Shown: positions 46,593 through 55,350 of the stretch, piece after piece
Layout of the letters: each line of letters opens with the position of its first letter
Numbering within the stretch: position 1 is the stretch's first letter
Source: CAXQZM01 sp965229645
GTDB lineage: Bacteria; Pseudomonadota; Alphaproteobacteria; UBA7985
DNA: 64,000 bases
Reading direction: 5' to 3'
NCBI GenBank assembly: GCA_965229645.1
Contig: OZ245893.1
Location: forward strand, 558,001-622,000
Translations under genes and position numbers: made by a program
Notes under the pieces: model-generated
The model's database searches: none
The model's input: only the letters and a program-made list of their open reading frames with translations
Told to the model about the DNA's origin: nothing

Positions 46593-47321
46593 TTAGCGGC
46601 GGCCAAATAGCTGCAGCAGGAACATAAAGAGATTGATAAAGTTCAGGTACAGCGACAGAGCGCCTGTAATGGCAACCTTTTCGGCCAGTTCGGTGCCCTG
46701 AACCTGAAAATAGGTCATTTTCAGTCGCTGCGTATCGTAGGCCGTCAGACCCGTGAATAGCAGAACGCCGATGATCGAAATGCCGTAAGCCAAAGCCTCA
46801 GATTGGAAGAACCAGTTCGCAATGCTTGCGATGATCAAGCCAAACAGCGCCATGAACAAGAGCCCACCGAGCGCTGTCAGGTCTCGGTTGGTCGTGTAGC
46901 CGTAAAGTGCCGCGCCCAAGAACGTTGCCGAAGCGGCGAAGAAGGCGTTGGCAACCGCCTGCATAAAGATCGGGTCTTGCAACGCCACGAAAGCAATCGA
47001 CGACATGGAAATGCCGAAAATGGCACAAAAGACCCAGAAGCAAGCCTGGAGCGCGGTTACCGACAAGCGGTGAAGGCCAAAATTCATCGCCAAAATGATG
47101 GCGAAGGGGGACAGCAACAGCACCCACCGCGTCGGTCCCGACATAAGCGCGAGGAACGCGTCTTGATTTGCCAGGCCCCAAGAACCGAACAAATAGGCGA
47201 GTGCGCCCGTGATACCAACACCGACCCCCATGTAGAGGAAGATGCGGCGCATATAGGCCTGAAGGCCCGCGTCAACAGCGACGCCCGTTCGAGCGCGGTT
47301 TAGGTCAAGGTGTTCAGACAT
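46593..47321 (-). CDS. Bax inhibitor-1/YccA family membrane protein
   Basis: A 242-aa integral membrane protein with seven hydrophobic segments. It starts MSEHLDLNRARTGVAVDAGLQAYMRRIFLYMGVG and ends with YLNFINLFMFLLQLFGRR, both typical of alphaproteobacterial BI-1 proteins. The acid pair in LFTGLTAYDTQRLK fits the proposed pH-dependent calcium leak. Its role in bacteria is mostly linked to membrane-protein quality control and ion leak. Confidence 0.93.
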   Translation of the reverse strand: MSEHLDLNRARTGVAVDAGLQAYMRRIFLYMGVGVGITGALAYLFGSWGLANQDAFLALMSGPTRWVLLLSPFAIILAMNFGLHRLSVTALQACFWVFCAIFGISMSSIAFVALQDPIFMQAVANAFFAASATFLGAALYGYTTNRDLTALGGLLFMALFGLIIASIANWFFQSEALAYGISIIGVLLFTGLTAYDTQRLKMTYFQVQGTELAEKVAITGALSLYLNFINLFMFLLQLFGRR

Positions 47322-47462
47322 GAAACAAGTTCTCCTGCATGTTAGGTTTCAAGGCTCGCATCCATCTCCAAATCCAGCTTTCGCCTTCGGGTCAGGATTT
47401 GATACTTGCCTTTGAACCTAGAGTATGGGCACGGCACGCGGCGAAAGCAAGCCCTAAGCGCC

Positions 47463-48518
47463 ATGACAGCCCCATTTTTCGCCGCTTCCTTCTCCGCCTC
47501 GCGCGCTGACACGCTGATTGGCCAAATCCAAACTGGCCTGAGCGCGCAGCTGCCGACGGCCAATACGGGCCTCATTTTGGCCGATGAAGCGTGCGGTCAG
47601 GCCTTCATCGACAAGGTGGTGGACTGGTTGCGGGCGGAGCTCGGCGGCCCTGTTCTGGCCCTGCCCGTACTCGGTCAAACGCGCGAACGCGCGCAGGTGC
47701 AGGTCCTGATCGGGTCCGCAGGAACCCATGGCTTTGGCCCGATCACCGACTGGTCGTTCGACGGATTGGCCGCCAGCTTGTCCGCGCCAGCCGCGGTTGC
47801 AACGCGACTGCTGGCGCTCGATCCGCGTACGCCCTTTTTCGCGCAGCGGCTCAGCTGGATGCACGAGGCGGGTGAGGCCTATTTGATGGGGGCCATGGGC
47901 GCCCCCGCAGGGTTGTATCGGGGGCCGAGCGGACTAGGGTTCGATTTGGCAACGCCCCTGATTTGCGAAACCTTTCAAGGTGTTGAACGGATGCGGGGCG
48001 CGTGGACCATCACGGCGGCGGCGGGCCAAGTGGTCCATGAAATCGACGAGCGTCCCGCCCTGGATGTCTTGGTGGAAGTGGCGGGGGACATTTTGGCCCG
48101 CAAGCTGGCGCAAATTCCCCAGGTTCTCTATCCTACCTTTCCCGTTGCGCTGGCCGATCCCGACGATTTTGTCGTCCGTCGCATCGATGGCTTGGGGCAG
48201 CAGAGCCGGTCCTTTTCAATCGACGATGAAGTCTTGCCTGGGATGCCCCTGGGTTTTGCCCGCCGCAACGGCAAGCGCGCGATGCAGGATGTGCAGGCGG
48301 GCGTCAAAAATCTGCGGGCTCGCGCGGGCGCGCCGCCAAGGGCGGCGCTTTACCTATGGGACCAGGATCGCCAAGTTGACTTTGGCGACGCCGACGCGGA
48401 AGTCGCCTTGGTTCGCACGGCGTTGGAAGACGTTCCCCTGATCGCTGGCGCGGTGCGCGGCGTGATTAGCCACGACCGCCTCTATCGGCTCGCAAGTCAG
48501 CTGATCTTTATTCTCTAG
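47463..48518 (+). CDS. FIST domain sensory protein
   Basis: A 351-aa protein with FIST N (residues about 30-210) and FIST C (220-345) domains. Landmarks are RAQVQVLIGSAGTHGFG, GASGL-like segments, and VVRRIDGLGQQSRSF. FIST modules are thought to bind small ligands such as amino acids and usually accompany signalling proteins. No kinase or receptor is adjacent. The stop is one base before the gpmI start, so the two may be co-transcribed. Confidence 0.78.
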   Translation: MTAPFFAASFSASRADTLIGQIQTGLSAQLPTANTGLILADEACGQAFIDKVVDWLRAELGGPVLALPVLGQTRERAQVQVLIGSAGTHGFGPITDWSFDGLAASLSAPAAVATRLLALDPRTPFFAQRLSWMHEAGEAYLMGAMGAPAGLYRGPSGLGFDLATPLICETFQGVERMRGAWTITAAAGQVVHEIDERPALDVLVEVAGDILARKLAQIPQVLYPTFPVALADPDDFVVRRIDGLGQQSRSFSIDDEVLPGMPLGFARRNGKRAMQDVQAGVKNLRARAGAPPRAALYLWDQDRQVDFGDADAEVALVRTALEDVPLIAGAVRGVISHDRLYRLASQLIFIL

Positions 48519-48519
48519 C

Positions 48520-50022
48520 ATGGGTACATCCTCCCCTACCGCACTGCTGATCCTCGATGGCTGGGGCCATCGCGTCGACACCGCATTTAACGCACCCGCG
48601 CTCGCGAAAACTCCGCATTTTGACGAGCTGTGGCGCAGTCGCCCGCGGGCCCTGTTGCACGCCAGTGGCCGCCATGTCGGTCTGCCCGAGGGGCAAATCG
48701 GCAATTCTGAGGTTGGGCACCTGACCATCGGCGCGGGCCGCGTCGTCCTGCAAACTTTGCCCCGCATCGACGCAGCGATCGACAGTAGCAAGGCCTGGGC
48801 GACGCAGGCCTTTGTCCGCACCGTCCAGCAAACGCGGGCGGGCACGGGGCGCCTCCACCTAATCGGCCTCATGTCCCCAGGCGGGGTTCATGCGCATCAG
48901 CGGCATTTGGCCGCCGCCGCCAACGCCTTCTACCATGCGGACTTAGAGGTTGTTCTGCATCTCATTACCGACGGGCGGGACACGGCGCCCGCCATGGCGG
49001 CGCAGTGTTGGGCCGACCTGCAAAATGCCCTCGCGTTCGCGCCGCAGGTCGGGTCCCTTTGCGGGCGATTTTATGCCATGGATCGCGACCAGCGGTGGGC
49101 GCGGACGGGGGCTGCCGTCGAGGTGATGCGCGATGCCAAAGGCCAGGAAATCGAGGACATAGGCCAATATCTTGGCGCGGCGGAACGCGATGAGTTCATC
49201 GTGCCGTGCCTGGTTGCGGGTTACGAGGGGATGCGCGATGGCGACGGGCTGGCCTGCATCAATTTTCGAAGCGATCGCGTCCGCCAACTGCTGCGCGCCC
49301 TCTTGGTTGCGGGCACGCCAGGCTATGCGCCTCGGGTCTTTTCGGGTCGCCTCGCCATGGCACCCTACGCGCAGGATTTGGATCGGGTCATGGATATTTT
49401 GTTTCCCAAAGACCTGATCCCAAAAACCTTGGCCGAGGTAGTTTCCGACGCGGGCAAAACCCAGTTTCACCTGGCCGAAACCGAAAAGTATCCCCATGTG
49501 ACCTTCTTCTTCAATGGCGGTCGTGAGGCATCGTGGCCAGGGGAAACGCGGACCATGATCCCAAGCCCCAAGGTCGCAACCTACGACCTTGCCCCGCACA
49601 TGTCGGCGGCAGAGGTGATGAGCGCCCTGGAGTCTGCGATGATCGAGGACCAACCCGATTTGCTCGTCTGCAACTTGGCCAACCCCGATATGGTCGGCCA
49701 TACGGGCGACTTGGACGCGACGATTGCGGCGTGCGAGGCGGTCGATCAGGCTCTGGGACGATTCTTGAAGGTCTTGGCGCAGGCGGGGGGAACGGCGCTG
49801 ATCACCGCCGACCACGGCAATGCGGAACTCATGTGGGACGAAACCAGCAACGCGGTCCATACGGCCCATACCTTGTCGCCCGTACCCCTGATCCATGTCG
49901 GCCCCAGGTTGGGGCGTTTGGCCGACGGCGGTTTGGCCGACCTTGCGCCGACCTTGCTACACTTCATGGGCCTGGCGCAACCGGCGGCGATGACGGGGCG
50001 AAACCTATGGTCCGCCGCCTAG
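48520..50022 (+). CDS. gpmI: Cofactor-independent phosphoglycerate mutase
   Basis: Interconverts 3- and 2-phosphoglycerate. The 500-aa binuclear metalloenzyme starts TALLILDGWGHR, with the phosphoserine in QIGNSEVGHLTIGAGR near residue 62. Substrate/metal motifs include DGRDTAP near 150, CNLANPDMVGHTGD near 390 and ADHGNAELM near 430. The length is standard. It begins one base after the FIST gene. Confidence 0.95.
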   Translation: MGTSSPTALLILDGWGHRVDTAFNAPALAKTPHFDELWRSRPRALLHASGRHVGLPEGQIGNSEVGHLTIGAGRVVLQTLPRIDAAIDSSKAWATQAFVRTVQQTRAGTGRLHLIGLMSPGGVHAHQRHLAAAANAFYHADLEVVLHLITDGRDTAPAMAAQCWADLQNALAFAPQVGSLCGRFYAMDRDQRWARTGAAVEVMRDAKGQEIEDIGQYLGAAERDEFIVPCLVAGYEGMRDGDGLACINFRSDRVRQLLRALLVAGTPGYAPRVFSGRLAMAPYAQDLDRVMDILFPKDLIPKTLAEVVSDAGKTQFHLAETEKYPHVTFFFNGGREASWPGETRTMIPSPKVATYDLAPHMSAAEVMSALESAMIEDQPDLLVCNLANPDMVGHTGDLDATIAACEAVDQALGRFLKVLAQAGGTALITADHGNAELMWDETSNAVHTAHTLSPVPLIHVGPRLGRLADGGLADLAPTLLHFMGLAQPAAMTGRNLWSAA

Positions 50023-50741
50023 TTGCTTGGGTATTCGTCGCCGCTGCCACGTGCAGTGGGTTGGCGCGGGCCGATGTGGACGATAGCCGCGTGTCCTTGT
50101 TGCCCGAGGTGTTGCCGCCGCTGCCAGGCGTCAGCCCCCTTGAGCAAGCGCGCGCGCAAGCCCTGGTCAGTTTTCTCCATGCCCATCGCGTGTTTGACGA
50201 TGGCCGATGCGACCTAGGCTCGGACCTATGTTTGCCAAAGTTTGAGCGGCCCCCCGCTGCGTCGGCGACGCCGACCGGCGCTGCGCCCGCTGACGCCGTG
50301 CCGCGCGTCTTGCCAGCGCAAGCCGCCGCGCTCATGACCCCGCCAACCAGGAGCCCGCTTTTGATCACCTTCGACGCCTCAACTGGCGGCGATACGCCGA
50401 CCTACGGGCTGACTTACTTAGCGCGTGCGGGCGATGTGATACGCGCGCCCTTCGGCGGGCAGGTGCGTCATATCCAGGCGCTGAGCGCGGGGCGCACGCA
50501 GCTGTCGATTGAACACGAAGGGGCGGGGGTGCGCCTTTCGGTGCTGACGGGGCAAATGGCCCTGGACGTGCGCGACGGGGACGCGGTGGCGCAAGGCCAA
50601 CCGCTCGCTCGCGCGCAACCTCGACGCGACGGCAACACGCGGCTGATTTACCATCTGATTATTGATGGTGTCAGGGTCGATCCCGCCCCTTGGTTTCAAT
50701 CCGTACCTTCTGCAGCGACAAATTTGCCCACAAGCCCGTGA
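50007..50741 (+). CDS. EnvC-like protein with degenerate LytM (M23) domain
   Basis: A 244-aa protein with a signal peptide (MVRRLVAWVFVAAATCSGLARAD). The C-terminal LytM-like domain (residues about 125-235) contains APFGGQVRHIQALSAGRTQLSIEHEG and GDAVAQGQPLARAQ. The zinc-binding His residues of active M23 peptidases are missing, as in EnvC, which activates amidases rather than cutting itself. Unlike EnvC it lacks the long N-terminal coiled coil. It overlaps the gpmI end by 16 bases in the usual gpmI-envC-ctpA order. Confidence 0.72.
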   Translation: MVRRLVAWVFVAAATCSGLARADVDDSRVSLLPEVLPPLPGVSPLEQARAQALVSFLHAHRVFDDGRCDLGSDLCLPKFERPPAASATPTGAAPADAVPRVLPAQAAALMTPPTRSPLLITFDASTGGDTPTYGLTYLARAGDVIRAPFGGQVRHIQALSAGRTQLSIEHEGAGVRLSVLTGQMALDVRDGDAVAQGQPLARAQPRRDGNTRLIYHLIIDGVRVDPAPWFQSVPSAATNLPTSP

Positions 50742-50785
50742 ACCATGGCTTTACCTTAGCTTTGGACTGTCCTAGGGCGCGCGCC

Positions 50786-52126
50786 ATGATCAAGCACTTT
50801 AGAAATTTTGGCCTCACCTTCCTTGGCGTCCTTGCCCTGCCGATGGCGGGCGGCGCGCAATCCAGCGGGACCAGCACGGCGGATATGGACCAGTTGCGGC
50901 GCGCCATGCAAATCGTCCAACAGATCTATGTGGAGGAAGTCAGCGAAGGCGAATTGATCGAGGCGGCCATCGACGGCATGCTGCGCGATCTCGACCCACA
51001 CTCGGTCTATTTGTCCCCTGAGGACCTGACGGAACTGACCGAAGGCGTGAGCGGAAATTTCGGCGGCCTGGGCATTCAGATCGACATGTATCAGGAGGTG
51101 GTGCGGGTCATCGCGCCCATCGATGAAACCCCAGCCTTCCGCGCGGGACTGAAGGCCGGTGACCTGATCACCGAATTGGACGGCGAGCCGATCTACGGCA
51201 AGTCGCTGACCGAAGCCGTCAATATTATGCGCGGGGAAATCGGCACCGACATCACCTTGCGGGTTGTCCGGGAAGCCAGCAGCGAATCCTTCGACGTGAC
51301 CATCACACGCGGCACCATCCCCGATACTTCGGTTTGGTCGCGGATCGAGGGCGAGGACGTTGCCTATGTTCGCATTTCGCACTTTACCGCCCGAACAGGA
51401 ACCGAGTTGGCCGAGGCCATCGACAAGTTGCTGGATCGGGCCGCGCAGCCCTTGGCGGGCTTGGTCCTCGACTTGCGCTCGAACCCAGGCGGGGCCCTAA
51501 CGGGGGCCGTGGCCGTCGCGGACGCCTTCTTGGATAGTGGCGAGATCGTCAGCACCCGTCTGCGCGGCGGCAAGGTGGATGAGCGGTTTCAAGCGCGGCG
51601 CGGGGACCTAACCGCGGGCTTGCCCGTCGTGGTGCTGATCGACGGGGGGTCGGCTTCGGCGTCGGAAATCGTCGCGGCGGCCTTGCAGGACCATGGGCGG
51701 GCGGTGCTGATGGGCCAACGCACTTTCGGCAAGGGGTCGGTACAGCAACTTTATCCCTTGACCAGCGAGACGGGCATCAAGCTGACCATCGCGCGCTACT
51801 ACTCCCCCGACGGCCACGCCATCCAGGGGGTCGGCCTGACCCCCGATATCGAGGTGCGTAACGCCACCCTGGAGTACCTGGATGACGAACCTGCGTTCCG
51901 CGAAGAAGATTGGGACAATGCCCTCGCTGCAGAAGGGGTCGAGGACGCGCCCGAAGATACCAGCCCCACCGACGGCTTGGACGACCGCCCTGAGCTGGGG
52001 GAGGCACAGCGCCCCGAGTTTGACAAAACCGACGAAGACGGCGACGGGTTGACCGAACAGCTGTTGGACTATCAGTTGGAACGCGCGCTCGACCTGATCA
52101 AGGCGCTGTCGGTCCTGGGCTCCTGA
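50786..52126 (+). CDS. ctpA: S41 C-terminal processing peptidase
   Basis: Periplasmic serine protease with a Ser-Lys dyad. The 446-aa protein has a signal peptide (to AGGAQS) and a PDZ domain (residues about 85-165, IQIDMYQEVVRVIAPIDETP). In the catalytic core, DGGSASASEIVAAAL gives the nucleophile and QRTFGKGSVQ the lysine. A long acidic C-terminal tail follows. The ATG at 50786 gives the best signal peptide; a longer in-frame start at 50690 overlaps the previous gene. It may process the amidase-activation pathway or lipoproteins. Confidence 0.92.
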   Translation: MIKHFRNFGLTFLGVLALPMAGGAQSSGTSTADMDQLRRAMQIVQQIYVEEVSEGELIEAAIDGMLRDLDPHSVYLSPEDLTELTEGVSGNFGGLGIQIDMYQEVVRVIAPIDETPAFRAGLKAGDLITELDGEPIYGKSLTEAVNIMRGEIGTDITLRVVREASSESFDVTITRGTIPDTSVWSRIEGEDVAYVRISHFTARTGTELAEAIDKLLDRAAQPLAGLVLDLRSNPGGALTGAVAVADAFLDSGEIVSTRLRGGKVDERFQARRGDLTAGLPVVVLIDGGSASASEIVAAALQDHGRAVLMGQRTFGKGSVQQLYPLTSETGIKLTIARYYSPDGHAIQGVGLTPDIEVRNATLEYLDDEPAFREEDWDNALAAEGVEDAPEDTSPTDGLDDRPELGEAQRPEFDKTDEDGDGLTEQLLDYQLERALDLIKALSVLGS

Positions 52127-52152
52127 CTGGCGGTCAGCCCCGCACGCCGCCC

Positions 52153-52647
52153 ATGACCCGACCGCCCCCTGGCTATCGCCCGTGCGCTGGGGTTGCCCTG
52201 TTTCACCAGTCGGGTCAGGTCTTGCTCGCCCACCGGCGCGGTCAATTCGTCGAGTACGGCTGGCAAATGCCCCAGGGCGGCATCGACGCTGGGGAAACGC
52301 CCGAAGCCGCCGCATTGCGGGAGTTGACCGAAGAAACCTCGGTTCCCGCCGACCGAGTTCGACGGCTCGGCAGTATCGACCGTTGGTTGACCTACGATTT
52401 TGATGCGGATGCGATCAAGCGCGGCAAGCTGGCGTTCAAGTACCGCGGCCAAGCCCAGCGCTGGTTCGCATTTCGCCTGCACGGGCCTGACAGTTTGATC
52501 AATTTGGCGACCGCAACGCCCGAGTTTGACGCCTGGAAGTGGGCCGATTTAGGCGCGGTTGAGGCGCAAATTGTCCCCTTCAAGCGCCAAGTCTATCGCG
52601 AGGTGGTCGCGGCGTTCAAGCCGTTCAGCGCGCCCGCGCCAGCCTAG
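52153..52647 (+). CDS. rppH: RNA pyrophosphohydrolase (Nudix)
   Basis: Removes pyrophosphate from mRNA 5' ends to start decay. The 164-aa protein has the Nudix box GGIDAGETPEAAALREL with ELTEET completing it, and W-rich flanks (YGWQMPQGG, FDAWKWADL) characteristic of RppH. The order ctpA-rppH is common in alphaproteobacteria. Confidence 0.93.
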   Translation: MTRPPPGYRPCAGVALFHQSGQVLLAHRRGQFVEYGWQMPQGGIDAGETPEAAALRELTEETSVPADRVRRLGSIDRWLTYDFDADAIKRGKLAFKYRGQAQRWFAFRLHGPDSLINLATATPEFDAWKWADLGAVEAQIVPFKRQVYREVVAAFKPFSAPAPA

Positions 52648-52717
52648 GTTCATACTTTGGCGCGTATGTTCCAAAAGACTAGGGATCTGCTATAACCCAG
52701 ACATCAGGCCCAAAGAC

Positions 52718-53473
52718 CTAGGGTTCAGCGTAGCTACGAACCGTCGCGCAGATCAGACTTAGGTCCTGGTCTCGGGATAGGCGATGATCGCCGTCGGCGA
52801 GGAGTCTTAGGGAGATCTGCGGTGCCTTCACGGACTCGATGGTTTTGAGGGCGTGGCGCCAGGGCACGTCGGGGTCCTGTTGCCCTTGGATCAGATGCAG
52901 CGGGCACGGCAAAGTTAGGCTTCCGTCCAGGACGCGGTGCTGCTTTGCATCCTCCAGCAACAATTTGGTCCAGATATAGGGGTCGGGGCCGTAAGGTGTG
53001 GGTTGAAAATAAACTCCCTGTTCGTCGATCTGCTGCAGGGCCGCAGCGCCCAAGGTTTTAGGCGTCAATTCCGTTGCAAAGTCCGCCGCGGCGGCAAGGC
53101 CGACCAGGGCTTGCACGCGCTCAGGGCGACGCCGGGCCAGCAACAGGGCGAGCCACCCCCCCATGGACGACCCGATCAGAACTTGCGGGCCTTGGGTTTG
53201 CTCGTCGAGCATGGCGGTCGCGTCGTCGAGCCAACGGCTGATGCAGCCTTGGGTTTGGAAATCGCCGCCACTGTTGCCATGGGCCAAGTAGTCGAATCGC
53301 AGGAAGTCGTAGCCACGCGCTACGGCCAAAGCTTCCAAGGCCAGGGCCTTGGACCCTTCCTTATCGGACGCGAAACCGCCGAGAAACAGGAGCCCGACTT
53401 TGGCGCCAGGGCTCGTGCGGCGATTGAAAGCGAGAGGAACCCCTTGGACGGTCAAGAAGTCTTGTTCGGTCAT
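52718..53473 (-). CDS. Alpha/beta hydrolase
   Basis: A 251-aa serine hydrolase with oxyanion region LFLGGFASDKEGSKA and nucleophile elbow VLIGSSMGGWLAL near residue 103. A later Asp (QGQQDPDVPW) and His (DGDHRLSR) complete the triad. It resembles the S9/BD-FAE or palmitoyl-thioesterase-like family YqiA/ABHD10. The substrate is unknown. Its start lies 12 bases from the 197-bp repeat copy C. Confidence 0.85.
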   Translation of the reverse strand: MTEQDFLTVQGVPLAFNRRTSPGAKVGLLFLGGFASDKEGSKALALEALAVARGYDFLRFDYLAHGNSGGDFQTQGCISRWLDDATAMLDEQTQGPQVLIGSSMGGWLALLLARRRPERVQALVGLAAAADFATELTPKTLGAAALQQIDEQGVYFQPTPYGPDPYIWTKLLLEDAKQHRVLDGSLTLPCPLHLIQGQQDPDVPWRHALKTIESVKAPQISLRLLADGDHRLSRDQDLSLICATVRSYAEP

Positions 53474-53485
53474 AGGCGGTCTCTA

Positions 53486-53682
53486 ATACCAACAGCCAAA
53501 AAGGTTGACACCTTTTTGGCTGTTTTATGTCTCACGGCAGAAACGCTTCGCGTTTCGCCTCCGACGGGGCCTCCGCTTATACCCCGAGGCGCGTGTCCGC
53601 CATTCTCGGGGCCGCTACGGGGGCCGCAGTCGCGGCCCTTATACCAGCGAACATAAGAGTCATTCTTATTCGCCGCTGGTAT
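53486..53682 (+). repeat. Structured 197-bp repeat family, copy C
   Basis: Same orientation as copy A. The 15-bp hairpin arm is AACAGCCAAAAAGGT with a perfectly matching partner: relative to copy B one G-C pair has become A-T on both arms. The base A flanks both sides. It fills the gap between pheA and the downstream hydrolase, both on the minus strand, leaving 32 and 12 bases. Confidence 0.93.
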
Positions 53683-53714
53683 AAATTGCTGTTCTGAGAT
53701 CGGGGGGGACATGA

Positions 53715-54620
53715 TTATGCGCGCGGGTTTGAACTCTGTTGCGGGCGCGCGTCGAGCCGTCGGTAGGCGGCGGCGGGGTAGGTGCCCATGAGGCGCACGC
53801 CGTCCTCGACGCAAAAGTATTGGAGATCGCGCAAGGCGATCTGAAATGCGGCGCTGTCGCCATGGGTCACCACGTCGATGTAAAATTGCGCCACGTCGAA
53901 GCGGTCGCCGACCATGTAGGATTCCAGCTTCGTGATGTTCATGCCCAAGGTCGCAAAGCTGGACAGGGCTTTGAAGAGGCTGGCAGGTTCGGATTTGGTA
54001 CGAAACAGCAGCGACGTCAGCGTCGATCCGTCCAGCGGCGGCGTTTCGGGGGTCTGGGACAGGATCAGAAACCGGGTCGTATTGTTGGGGCGGTCGTTGA
54101 TAGGCTGGTCCAGTATAGGGAGCCCGTAGATACGGGCGGCGAGGGCGGGGCAAATCACCGCCTGATGGTCCGCGCCCGCCTCGGCGAGCCACTTGGCAGC
54201 GGCGGCCGTATCGCTGAACTTCACGGCCCGCAAGCCGTGCGCCCCTAGGTAGGCGCGGCACTGCGAGAGGGCTTGTTCGTGCGACAGGACTTCGCGGATC
54301 TGCGCCTTCGCCACCCCAGGGCGGACGGCCAAGGCGTGGTGCACGGGCATGAAGTGTTCGCCGATGATGTGGGCGGCGCTGTCGGGCAGCAGGCGGTGCA
54401 TATCGGCGACGCGCCCAGCGCTGGAGTTTTCGATGGGGATCACGGCCAAATCGGCATCGCCTGCGGCCAGGGCCTCAAAGGCGCGTTCAAAGTCTTCGCA
54501 CGGCAGCAGGTCCATCTGGGGCAGGATTTGCTGGCAGGCGTTGTGGGAATTGGCCCCCAAGGCCCCTTGAAAGGCGACGCGGCCCGTGCGGTCGGCGAGG
54601 GGAATCAAGCGAGTCGACAT
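53715..54620 (-). CDS. pheA: Prephenate dehydratase
   Basis: Converts prephenate to phenylpyruvate in phenylalanine synthesis. The 301-aa protein has the PDT catalytic domain (FQGALGANSHNAC near residue 15; NNTTRFLILSQ near 185, with the catalytic TRF). A C-terminal ACT domain follows, with allosteric ESYMVGD near 235. The form is monofunctional, without chorismate mutase. The ATG at 54620 is the usual start (MSTRLIPLADRTGRVAFQG). It is divergent from the cytochrome c gene, as in other alphaproteobacteria. Confidence 0.95.
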   Translation of the reverse strand: MSTRLIPLADRTGRVAFQGALGANSHNACQQILPQMDLLPCEDFERAFEALAAGDADLAVIPIENSSAGRVADMHRLLPDSAAHIIGEHFMPVHHALAVRPGVAKAQIREVLSHEQALSQCRAYLGAHGLRAVKFSDTAAAAKWLAEAGADHQAVICPALAARIYGLPILDQPINDRPNNTTRFLILSQTPETPPLDGSTLTSLLFRTKSEPASLFKALSSFATLGMNITKLESYMVGDRFDVAQFYIDVVTHGDSAAFQIALRDLQYFCVEDGVRLMGTYPAAAYRRLDARPQQSSNPRA

Positions 54621-54765
54621 GGGCAGAGGCAGGCCATAGGCCGCCCGCACGTGCAACAGTTTTGATGGTTTTTTGCCGCTTCGACCTTCCGCGTTGCTTG
54701 TTTGCGCGCCCGACCCTCGCTAAGGGCAGGGCCGACTAGTCGAGATTTGCAACCGAAGGTGACCC

Positions 54766-55323
54766 ATGGGAACGAACAGCAACATGATTTTGATGGCCCT
54801 CCTGACGGGTGTTGGCATCATTTTGTCCGTCAGCTTTGTGAACCATTTCTTCTTTCACCATCAAAAGGCGGGGGTCGACTACCCCGTTGTGGGGACTTTG
54901 GAAGGGGGCCTTGTCCTGCAAGAACCCGAGGTGCCCGCCCAGATCTGTCAGATGCTGGCGGAGGCCGATGTCGAGATCGGCGCCACCATCGCTAAGGCCA
55001 ATTGCGCGGCCTGCCACCAGTTTGAAAACCCCGTCCATGGCCAGGGACCGCACCTCGTTAACATTGTCGGGCGAGACAAGGCAGGGTCGGACTTTGGCGC
55101 CTATTCGGCGGCCCTCAAGGGCGTGGATGGGCAGTGGGACCATGAGTCTCTGAACCAGTTCCTGCACAAGCCCTCGGCTTACGTTCCTGGAACCGCTATG
55201 AACTTTGCTGGCTGGGACAATTCCAAATCCCGCCAGCGCGCCAATGTTGTCGCCTACCTCTACAGCATTTCGGGCGCGGACTTGCCCGCGTGTCCCGCAG
55301 CGGAGGAAATGGACCAAGGCTAG
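54766..55323 (+). CDS. Membrane-anchored class I cytochrome c (CycM-like)
   Basis: An uncleaved N-terminal helix (MILMALLTGVGIILSVSFVNHFFF) anchors a periplasmic cytochrome. The haem motif is NCAACHQFE near residue 83 and the methionine ligand is in VPGTAMNFAGW near 145. The family carries electrons from bc1 to the aa3 oxidase; the oxidase operon is about 37 kb away in the same window. Confidence 0.93.
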   Translation: MGTNSNMILMALLTGVGIILSVSFVNHFFFHHQKAGVDYPVVGTLEGGLVLQEPEVPAQICQMLAEADVEIGATIAKANCAACHQFENPVHGQGPHLVNIVGRDKAGSDFGAYSAALKGVDGQWDHESLNQFLHKPSAYVPGTAMNFAGWDNSKSRQRANVVAYLYSISGADLPACPAAEEMDQG

Positions 55324-55350
55324 GGACACGTCCCAAGGCGACCCCCGCTC

